From assembly GCA_029974875.1 (NCBI GenBank), contig JARKQP010000006.1, positions 1-20,595 on the forward strand: DNA of 20,595 nucleotides. Reading direction: 5' to 3'. Source of the DNA: Mobilitalea sp. GTDB lineage: Bacteria; Bacillota_A; Clostridia; Lachnospirales; Lachnospiraceae. The notes below the pieces were generated by a model. That model ran no database searches. It had not been told where the DNA came from and saw only the letters and a list, made by a program, of their open reading frames with translations. This document shows positions 15,193 to 20,595 of this stretch, one piece after another. The translations under genes and the position numbers were made by a program. Position 1 is the first letter of the stretch; every line of letters begins with the position of its first letter.

Positions 15193-15948
15193 CTATAACA
15201 GCCCAAGTATTTCCCCCAGCCTCTGGGTACATACCTCTGCTCCACAATCAAACACAAATTCTGCAGAATGGTCTAAATGAGTGGTTGATTTGTTCATCAC
15301 CGCAATGTGCTTCCCGCGGAAGTACTCCACAAAGGAGGCTGCCGGATATACTGTAAGCGAGGTTCCGACCACAATCAGCACCTCTGCATTAGCAATGGCC
15401 GAAACTGCCTTTTGTATCGTATCACCATCCAACGGCTCCTCATACAACACCACATCCGGCTTGATTATGCCACTGTCCTTTTTGCAATGCGGAACGCCCT
15501 GCTGGGACAGGACTTCATCCAGGCCGTAAAACGTGCCGCAGGTTGTACAATAGTTCCGGTAAATGCTGCCGTGCAGCTCAAATACCTCCTTGCTCCCTGC
15601 CAGGGTATGAAGGCCGTCAATATTCTGCGTTACGATAGGAACCTGCTTGCCGGCTTGCTCAAGCAGGGGAAAGAAACGATGGGCAATGTTGGGTCTTGCA
15701 TCCTTGTAAATCATCTTTTCCTTGTAAAAACGGTAGAATATCTCAGGCTTTTGGACAAAAAAGGTATGGGAGATCATCTCCTCCGGTGAATAACCGCTTT
15801 CATCCTGGGTACTATAAAGACCGCCTGTTGACCGAAAATCCGGAATTCCAGACGGTACGCTGATGCCCGCCCCAGAAAAGACACAGATATTCTTATTTTT
15901 TTCAATTATGCCCGCCAGTTCATCGATTTGCTGTTCAAAGCTTTTCAT
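15193..15948 (-). CDS. Sir2-family NAD-dependent protein deacylase
   Basis: A 251-residue cytoplasmic sirtuin that would use NAD to remove acetyl or related acyl groups from lysines. NAD-binding motifs are clear: GAGIS (26-30), PDFRS (36-40), TQNIDGLH (107-114), catalytic His126 in LHGS, GIIKPDVVLYEE (160-171) and VVGTSLTVYPA (193-203). Of the four expected zinc-ligand cysteines, three are visible (Cys134, Cys137, Cys155). The fourth position reads Asp158 in HCKKDSG, so zinc binding may be altered or use Asp. The segment FYRFYKEKMIYKDARPN resembles class U bacterial sirtuins. AGGTGG precedes the ATG. The gene follows an unknown lipoprotein by 57 bp and may share its transcript. Confidence 0.92.
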   Translation of the reverse strand: MKSFEQQIDELAGIIEKNKNICVFSGAGISVPSGIPDFRSTGGLYSTQDESGYSPEEMISHTFFVQKPEIFYRFYKEKMIYKDARPNIAHRFFPLLEQAGKQVPIVTQNIDGLHTLAGSKEVFELHGSIYRNYCTTCGTFYGLDEVLSQQGVPHCKKDSGIIKPDVVLYEEPLDGDTIQKAVSAIANAEVLIVVGTSLTVYPAASFVEYFRGKHIAVMNKSTTHLDHSAEFVFDCGAEVCTQRLGEILGLL

Positions 15949-16005
15949 TCAAGCACCACCTTTCCTTATATAGTTGTTAGAGAAGTGGGAGAGCGGCTCC
16001 CTAAC

Positions 16006-17004
16006 TCAATCCCCTATCCAAAAATACAGCAATCCCCTATCCCCATCCGGCAGTTCAACATAGAACCAGTTTAGGATCCGGTCATCCTCCTCAAAATGGA
16101 TATCTAGGAGCTTTATCTTCGTTGCTTTAAATTCCCTCATGGCTTCGAAATCCCACACCGTATGCTCAAAATAGTTTTCCGGACTTTTATCCAAGGGTAT
16201 AAAATAGCCGCTGCCATCAACTTCATAGGTTTTCCCTATGTTTTGTTCTACATCATGATTAGTGATGACATATTTATTGTTCTTAAATTCTCCCCATGCA
16301 GAAAAAAATTGTGGTTTAAAATTATTTGCCAGATGGAACCAAGATATGAATTTTCCCTGTCCATCCATCAATGCATACCTATCGATTGATCCTATAGAAT
16401 AAAGCTCTTTCCCATCATATCGAAAGAATATAAGATTAGGATCCCCACTAGGACCGTCATCAAAAATAGCAACTTCGACATAGCTGTCCTTGCTATACAA
16501 ATCAATAATCTTCATTTCACCGGATGGGTTGCCTGGATCTAATGTCACTTTTATACCATTTACTTCTATATAATTATCTTCCTCATAGTCAGCTTTTAAT
16601 ACAGCACTTATCTTATCCGCTTCCCCATCCCCATTCAAATCATATGCACCATGAATACTATAAGTCCGTTCATAAAATTCTAATTTCTCGTCATATGAAA
16701 TATCAAAGGTATAATCTTTAAAATACTTATCCATTTCCGAAAAATCTTCAAGCTTAGGATCCTCAGCAATTTCAGCAGCTTCAGACGGAGCAACCGTCAC
16801 TTCATTTTTATTCGGATTTGCTTCCTCCGTTTTGTCGGAAACCTTGTCAGTGCTGGTGGGTTCTGGCGTCAAAGTAACTTGGTCACTATTGGACTCGTTG
16901 GCAGTTTTCCTTAACTCACATCCAGGAAGCAGGCATAGCAGGAATAGGCATAGAATTAATGAGACGGTTTTTGGTTTCTTTCTGTTTTTACAATGAATAA
17001 ACAT
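16006..17004 (-). CDS. Unknown lipoprotein with an EF-hand-like calcium loop
   Basis: A 332-residue secreted lipoprotein whose family I do not recognise. The signal peptide MFIHCKNRKKPKTVSLILCL ends in LLPGC, with lipidated Cys29. A Thr/Ser/Pro/Glu-rich spacer (about 33-88) follows, then a globular region of about 240 residues. Within it, DLNGDGEAD (122-130) has the spacing of calcium-binding loops in dockerin, EF-hand or FG-GAP/VCBS-type proteins, in the context SIHGAYDLNGDGEADKISAV, which suggests a beta-propeller-like blade. The frame is open to 17067, but the ATG at 17004 sits after AGGGGGG and directly starts the signal peptide. It has its own promoter (17074-17102). Nothing nearby indicates its function. 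Confidence 0.75.
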   Translation of the reverse strand: MFIHCKNRKKPKTVSLILCLFLLCLLPGCELRKTANESNSDQVTLTPEPTSTDKVSDKTEEANPNKNEVTVAPSEAAEIAEDPKLEDFSEMDKYFKDYTFDISYDEKLEFYERTYSIHGAYDLNGDGEADKISAVLKADYEEDNYIEVNGIKVTLDPGNPSGEMKIIDLYSKDSYVEVAIFDDGPSGDPNLIFFRYDGKELYSIGSIDRYALMDGQGKFISWFHLANNFKPQFFSAWGEFKNNKYVITNHDVEQNIGKTYEVDGSGYFIPLDKSPENYFEHTVWDFEAMREFKATKIKLLDIHFEEDDRILNWFYVELPDGDRGLLYFWIGD

Positions 17005-17073
17005 ATTATAGTTCCCCCCTAGGATCAAGCATCGCATAAACAATGCAGATACATATTTGATTACCAAAATACA

Positions 17074-17102
17074 ATAATACTATATGCTAATCGATGTAGC
17101 AA
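17074..17102 (-). promoter_or_regulatory. Putative promoter of the unknown lipoprotein gene
   Basis: On the minus strand, TTGCTA (17097-17102), exactly 17 bp, then TATTAT (17074-17079; 5/6) make a good sigma-A match, with a leader of roughly 60 nt before the ATG at 17004. Confidence 0.6.
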
Positions 17103-17216
17103 AGTCAATGAATAAAAACTTTGATTAAATTTCCTCAAGGCTTCCAAATTCTATACCGCATAAATCGATCCTAGAAGGGGCAGCCATGATACGTTGTGGA
17201 GCTATTCATAAACAAG

Positions 17217-17225
17217 TGATATAAT
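17217..17225 (+). promoter_or_regulatory. Extended -10 promoter element before the sigma factor gene
   Basis: TGATATAAT contains a perfect TATAAT (17220-17225) with the extended TG. A TTGTGG 20 bp upstream (17194-17199) is too far for a standard -35. The leader would be about 80 nt. A separate ECF-type self-promoter was looked for but not convincingly found. Confidence 0.45.
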
Positions 17226-17310
17226 AAATGCAACAAACCTGCGAATATTTTTCAAAAAATCCTGTCTATATAGGTGAGGGACTTCAAATTCCGATAGAAA
17301 GGGGATGCAC

Positions 17311-17868
17311 ATGGAGGACATGGATATTATTGCTCTATATAATTCCAGAGCAGAAGCGGCAATCAGTGAAACCGATTCAAAGTACGGGAAATTGCTTCAC
17401 AAAATTGCCTTTAACATTCTATCTGACCGCGAGGATAGTGAGGAAATCGTAAGCGACACATACCATAGCGCCTGGAACACCATACCGCCCCAGCAGCCTA
17501 ACTCCCTGCGGGCATATCTTGGACGTATCACACGCAATCTTTCTATCAACCGCTGGCATAAGCAACGAGCCAAAAAACGCTATAACGGTGCAGAGCTACT
17601 GCTTTCTGAGTTGACCGATTGTATTCCGGCAAACAATAATGTGGAGAGTGAATTGGAAGGAAAAGAACTTGCTTTTGCCATTGACCGTTGGCTGAGCAGC
17701 CTATCTGTGGATGACCGTGTTCTTTTCTTGCGCCGGTACTGGTTTTCAGATGCAGTGAATGTACTTGCCAAAGAATGTGAAACATCCCCCAATAAACTGG
17801 CAGGCCGTTTATTCCGACTACGCCAGAGTTTGAAAGCATTCTTGGAAAAGGAGGGGATTTCCCTATGA
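17311..17868 (+). CDS. ECF-like sigma-70 family RNA polymerase sigma factor
   Basis: A 185-residue sigma factor with only regions 2 and 4. Region 2 spans about 25-90: NILSDREDSEEIVSDTYHSAWNTIP carries the core-binding and -10 recognition helices, followed by LRAYLGRITRNLSINRWHKQRAKKR. Region 4 (about 130-178) contains LSVDDRVLFLRRYWFSDAVNVLA and a helix-turn-helix over ETSPNKLAGRLFRLRQSL. The frame begins two codons earlier at 17305, but AAAGGGG ends just before that ATG. The ATG at 17311 has the correct 6-nt spacing. The stop overlaps the next gene's start by 4 bp, the usual arrangement for a sigma factor and its membrane partner. Genes under its control are unknown. Confidence 0.88.
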   Translation: MEDMDIIALYNSRAEAAISETDSKYGKLLHKIAFNILSDREDSEEIVSDTYHSAWNTIPPQQPNSLRAYLGRITRNLSINRWHKQRAKKRYNGAELLLSELTDCIPANNNVESELEGKELAFAIDRWLSSLSVDDRVLFLRRYWFSDAVNVLAKECETSPNKLAGRLFRLRQSLKAFLEKEGISL

Positions 17869-19382
17869 AAGAAAAAGAGATTTTTGATGCCATCACAGAT
17901 GTCCGACAGGAATATATAGAGGAGGCCGCCGCCACTCCCCTTAAAAAACAATCTATTGCTTGGAAAAAATGGACAGCTATTGCCGCTTGCGCTGTGCTTA
18001 TGTTAGGCATCGGCAGTGTGGCACTGCTACAAAATAGGCTGCCCTTGGGTGGTAATTCAGGAGCGGGCGGCTCCGGGCATGGGGAGGGCAGTATTTTCAT
18101 GTCTTATGCAGGACCGTTGTTTCCCCTCACCCTCGCCCAAGCTGATAATGACATTTCGGCTACCCGCAGCATTGCCTATGATTTTGCTTTGGCAAACAAA
18201 GATAATCTGCGTGTTTGGGGCACAGAGGTGAGCGACAGCTATACCCTTTACAATGATTCTGCCATGGAGAAAACAGTTACTGCTATCTATCCATTTGCCA
18301 GCAGCTTTCAAGACTTGGAAAAATTGATGCCAACCGTTACAGTGGGCGGACAGGAAATTGTACCAAGCCTGTATGCCGGCGGCTATTCCGGAGGCTTTAC
18401 CGGTGTAAGCGGCGAGGAGCAAGGCAGCCTTAACCTTGCAAAGCTGGATAGCTGGGAGGGTTATAAAACACTCTTACAGGACGGCAGTTACCAGGCAGGG
18501 GCATTTGGGGAGTATCCTGTGTTGAGTATGCCAGTAACTGTCTATACCTTCACCGATTTTGAAGCTCCTACCGGGGAATATCCCGCCGCAACGCAGGCAA
18601 TTTCCTTTACCATAGACCCTAATAAAACCACCATTTTAAGCTATGGTTTCAACGGCGGAGAGCTTGGTGAAAATGGATTTCGCCGATACAGCTATTTTGT
18701 GCCGGACAATATGAGACGGGAAACAGAAGCTAAGGTTTTGATTGTCATTGGGGATGATATCGGAGACTACACCTTGCAGGGCTACAAAAACGGCGCCTGC
18801 GAGGGTGGCAACGAGTTGGAGGGGGTATCCGCCACCGTTACACGTTCAGAAGCGGTGCTGTCCGACGTGCTGGACTTGCTGGTTACGGATTTTTTCCGTA
18901 TGTATGGCGAGGATAATAGTCTTACCGTGTCCCAGGAGATGTTCTCGGGCGCCGTTTCGGAGTTTATGCTCGCTTATGGACTGCTTTCAGAGTCCGGGCC
19001 TGACCGCTATCAGTGGGGACGCATGGACGATATGATTTCTGAAGCCCTTAGCTTTGACCGTGTGATGTACCTGTCTTTTGAAGTTACTATCCCTGCCGGT
19101 GGAGCCATTACGGTAAAGACCGATATGCACAAGCAGCCCAGTTTTGATTTTACCTGCACCGGCTCTGACAATGTGGGCGTACAGGGCTACGATATGGTGA
19201 CGAGGCTCGGCAGCAACCTTACCCTCCGCGAGCTTACCGCAGAGCTTATTAATACAGATCTGATTGAAATTGTGCGCCAAAATTGCGGTTTTGATTTGGC
19301 AAACGACATTGACAGGGTGACACTTGACCTCACCACCGAACATTATTATTTCGAGATAAGGACGGCGGACAGGAATGAATAG
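17865..19382 (+). CDS. Single-pass membrane protein coupled to sigma factor (probable anti-sigma/sensor)
   Basis: A 505-residue protein of no family I can name with certainty. The N-terminal 35 residues (KEIFDAITDVRQEYIEEAA) should be cytoplasmic and are of the type often coded right after such sigma genes in Lachnospiraceae. A membrane span follows (WTAIAACAVLMLGIGSVALL, about 36-55), then a Gly/Ser-rich linker (GGNSGAGGSGHGEG) and an extracytoplasmic part of about 430 residues rich in beta-type sequence. The translational overlap with the sigma gene strongly suggests it regulates that factor by holding it at the membrane until a signal is sensed outside. No zinc-binding anti-sigma motif (HxxxCxxC) is visible, and the outer domain is much larger than in common anti-sigma factors. 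Function is inferred from position. Confidence 0.75.
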   Translation: MKEKEIFDAITDVRQEYIEEAAATPLKKQSIAWKKWTAIAACAVLMLGIGSVALLQNRLPLGGNSGAGGSGHGEGSIFMSYAGPLFPLTLAQADNDISATRSIAYDFALANKDNLRVWGTEVSDSYTLYNDSAMEKTVTAIYPFASSFQDLEKLMPTVTVGGQEIVPSLYAGGYSGGFTGVSGEEQGSLNLAKLDSWEGYKTLLQDGSYQAGAFGEYPVLSMPVTVYTFTDFEAPTGEYPAATQAISFTIDPNKTTILSYGFNGGELGENGFRRYSYFVPDNMRRETEAKVLIVIGDDIGDYTLQGYKNGACEGGNELEGVSATVTRSEAVLSDVLDLLVTDFFRMYGEDNSLTVSQEMFSGAVSEFMLAYGLLSESGPDRYQWGRMDDMISEALSFDRVMYLSFEVTIPAGGAITVKTDMHKQPSFDFTCTGSDNVGVQGYDMVTRLGSNLTLRELTAELINTDLIEIVRQNCGFDLANDIDRVTLDLTTEHYYFEIRTADRNE

Positions 19383-19398
19383 ACCCGCCCCTTTTTCA

Positions 19399-19429
19399 AG
19401 GCGCTGACTTTTTTGTAAAGACAGCGCCT
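19399..19429. terminator. Inverted repeat between convergent sigma-partner and VOC genes
   Basis: AGGCGCTG (19399-19406) pairs with CAGCGCCT (19422-19429). The T-run lies in the loop rather than after the stem, on both strands, so termination strength is doubtful. Its place between two convergent genes still favours a terminator role. Confidence 0.4.
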
Positions 19430-19443
19430 CCCCGTTACTTGTA

Positions 19444-19914
19444 TTAAATTGATCCCGCTTTCTCAAGTTCCTTGATAATGATCTTTTTCATTTTCATCAT
19501 TGCTTGCATTTGAGCATCCGTCTTAACTAAATCTCCCATATTATAGGGCACTATCTGCCAGGATAGACCAAACTTATCCTTAACCCATCCACATTGCTCT
19601 GCCTCTTTGACATGCGATAGCTTATCCCAAAAGTAGTCGATCTCCTCTTGGTCTTCACATTCTATTGTCATTGATATGGCTTCGTTAAAATGGAAATACG
19701 GACCACCATCCAGCGCAAGATGCTTTTGTCCGTTCAGTGTAAATTCGGCAGTAATTATTTTACCGGACATCCCTTTAAAATGCTCATCCAGATTTTCATC
19801 AGGATATCTTTCAATTTTCTGTATTTCAGAATTGGGAAATAAATTCACATAATAATTAATTGCTTCTTCGCAGTTATTGTCACCAAACCATAATGATGGT
19901 ACTATCTTTTTCAT
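19444..19914 (-). CDS. PhnB-like VOC family protein
   Basis: A 156-residue protein of the vicinal-oxygen-chelate fold, PhnB/3-demethylubiquinone-methyltransferase-like group (PF06983). Typical segments are VPSLWFGDNNCEEAINYYVNLFPNSEI at the start, FTLNGQKHLALDGGPYFHFNEAISMTIECEDQEEID in the middle, and CGWVKDKFGLSWQIVP, which carries the conserved end of the fold. The Met start follows GGAGG with 7-nt spacing. Members are widespread in Firmicutes and their substrates are usually unknown; the family name does not imply methyltransferase activity here. It lies 62 bp downstream of the ABC ATPase stop on the same strand and could share its transcript. Confidence 0.88.
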   Translation of the reverse strand: MKKIVPSLWFGDNNCEEAINYYVNLFPNSEIQKIERYPDENLDEHFKGMSGKIITAEFTLNGQKHLALDGGPYFHFNEAISMTIECEDQEEIDYFWDKLSHVKEAEQCGWVKDKFGLSWQIVPYNMGDLVKTDAQMQAMMKMKKIIIKELEKAGSI

Positions 19915-19976
19915 TCATTTTCCTCCTTTTCAGTAACCCGTTAAATTTCTATATATCAGGTGCTTATTATTTTCCC

Positions 19977-20595
19977 TCATTCAATGGAAATTACACCTCC
20001 CTTCATTTTATACCTGACATCTGCTGCTTTGGCTACGTCCAGGTCATGTGTTACAACGATGACGCAATAACCATCCCCATGTGCAAGTTTACTGAGCAAT
20101 GCCATTATATTCTCAGTATTTGCAACATCCAAATTTCCTGTAGGCTCGTCGGCAAGCAGGATCTTAGCTCCTGAGGCCAGGCTTCTCGCAATCGCAACAC
20201 GCTGCTGCTCTCCCCCTGACAAATTCGAAGGAAAGCGCTTCACTTTTTCGGATGTAATGCCTACACTAAGAAGCAGCTGCTCTGCCCTCTGCTTTGCGTC
20301 CTTGGGATGCATGCCATTGAGTTCCATAGGATAACAGACATTTTCGATAACAGTAAAAAGCGGTAATAGCTGGAATGACTGAAATATCATCGAAACAGTC
20401 TGCCTGCGGTAACGGTCAAGATTTATAGCTTTCAGGTTTACATCTTTAAAGTTTGCATATTCAAGCTTTTCATCTTCATGCTTTACATCTTCATGCTTTG
20501 CACTTTCAAGCTTTTCATCTTCATTTTTTACATCTCCATTTTTTACATCTCCAAGCTTTGCATCTTCAAGGTTTCTTTCACTGATGTAAACATCA
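19977..20595 (-). CDS. ABC transporter ATP-binding protein (MacB/LolD-like), partial, with tandem-repeat insertion
   Basis: The C-terminal 205 residues of an ABC ATPase whose start lies beyond the right edge. Visible in order are the end of a beta-strand (DVYISERNL), a run of five-residue repeats (fragment residues 10-59), then DRYRRQTVSMIFQSFQLLP with the Q-loop Gln (72 of the fragment), LSGGEQQRVAIARS, Walker B ILLADEPTGNLD and the switch VVTHD. Everything from the Q-loop on is standard for MacB/LolD or bacitracin-export-like ATPases. In these proteins only 10-15 residues normally separate the strand from the Q-loop; here about 60 do. The frame stays open through the repeats, so it looks functional rather than broken. 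Walker A and any permease gene are outside the window. The transported substrate is unknown. Confidence 0.88.
   Translation of the reverse strand, partial: DVYISERNLEDAKLGDVKNGDVKNEDEKLESAKHEDVKHEDEKLEYANFKDVNLKAINLDRYRRQTVSMIFQSFQLLPLFTVIENVCYPMELNGMHPKDAKQRAEQLLLSVGITSEKVKRFPSNLSGGEQQRVAIARSLASGAKILLADEPTGNLDVANTENIMALLSKLAHGDGYCVIVVTHDLDVAKAADVRYKMKGGVISIE
20418..20567 (-). repeat. Ten tandem 15-bp units inside the ABC ATPase gene
   Basis: Reading on the minus strand, ten back-to-back 15-bp units with consensus GAAGATGTAAAGCTT encode EDAKL, GDVKN, GDVKN, EDEKL, ESAKH, EDVKH, EDEKL, EYANF, KDVNL and KAINL. Units 2 and 3 are identical, as are 4 and 7, which indicates recent duplication. The phase matches the A(N/D)Lxx spacing of pentapeptide repeats in the last three units (A-N-F, V-N-L, I-N-L), while the earlier ones are charge-rich. 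The period is a whole number of codons, so copy-number change would not shift the frame. Confidence 0.85.

Larger units (their letters stand above)
17005..17310. other. Divergent intergenic region between lipoprotein and sigma factor
   Basis: These 306 bases carry the lipoprotein promoter on the left and the sigma-factor promoter on the right. The short upstream frame covering 17228-17452 overlaps the sigma gene out of frame and shows no ribosome site, so it is not considered a gene. Confidence 0.55.

Noticed and set aside
15976..16005. GTTAG and CTAAC pair in the lipoprotein-sirtuin gap as a third operator copy
   Set aside because: The half-sites are 20 bases apart instead of 6 and are explained better as the base of a small GGGAG/CTCCC hairpin.
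17546..18100. 184-residue minus-strand frame opposite the sigma factor and its partner
   Set aside because: It overlaps two coupled plus-strand genes with clear domains; its composition is that of a shadow frame.
20461..20567. Short direct repeats at the right edge as a CRISPR array
   Set aside because: The units are contiguous 15-mers without unique spacers and stay in frame with the ABC ATPase, so they are a coding minisatellite.

Overview
The window looks like a chromosomal segment of a low-to-mid-GC Firmicute, most likely a clostridial Lachnospiraceae (Lacrimispora/Lachnoclostridium-like). This is inferred from strong GGAGG ribosome sites, near-consensus sigma-A promoters, clostridial-style lipoproteins, stand-alone hxlA-hxlB genes, and the mix of ribose-class sugar ABC transporter, GH78 and GH43 genes. 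No rRNA, tRNA, CRISPR array or insertion sequence was seen. The species cannot be fixed from the sequence alone.

Layout. (1) 19-1984, minus strand: an AraC-type regulator followed by an iron-siderophore binding lipoprotein. The two genes carry almost the same 16-bp operator (GTTAGTTG[G/T]ATCTAAC), and at the regulator it sits inside a perfect 16-bp-arm inverted repeat over the promoter. (2) 2288-3486, plus strand: hxlA-hxlB, the 3-hexulose-6-phosphate synthase and isomerase of the ribulose monophosphate pathway, overlapping by 4 bp. (3) 3705-4781, plus strand: a cupin-AraC regulator with a near-consensus promoter, ending at a terminator hairpin it shares with the next, convergent operon. (4) 14861 down to 4898, minus strand: a six-gene glycoside operon. 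In transcription order it encodes a membrane-domain/GH43 fusion, a ribose-type ABC ATPase, a permease, a sugar-binding lipoprotein, a second permease and a GH78 alpha-L-rhamnosidase. (5) 15193-17004, minus strand: a sirtuin and an unknown lipoprotein. (6) 17311-19382, plus strand: an ECF-like sigma factor translationally coupled to a large single-pass membrane protein that is probably its partner. (7) 19444-20595, minus strand: a PhnB-like VOC protein, then the C-terminal part of an ABC ATPase that runs off the window edge.

How the parts fit. The six-gene operon reads as an import-then-hydrolyse system. A lipoprotein captures a plant-type glycoside, the two permeases and the ATPase bring it in, and two glycosidases without signal peptides cut it in the cytoplasm (rhamnose by GH78; probably arabinose or xylose by GH43). 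The convergent AraC gene is the obvious candidate regulator.

The two most unusual objects are these. First, a protein joins a FUSC/aromatic-acid-exporter-like membrane domain to a GH43 enzyme that is complete at its three catalytic positions, suggesting a membrane-tethered cytoplasmic hydrolase, possibly coupled to efflux of the released aglycone. Second, the ABC ATPase at the right edge is interrupted just before its Q-loop by ten tandem 15-bp units, which encode a charged, pentapeptide-repeat-like insertion.
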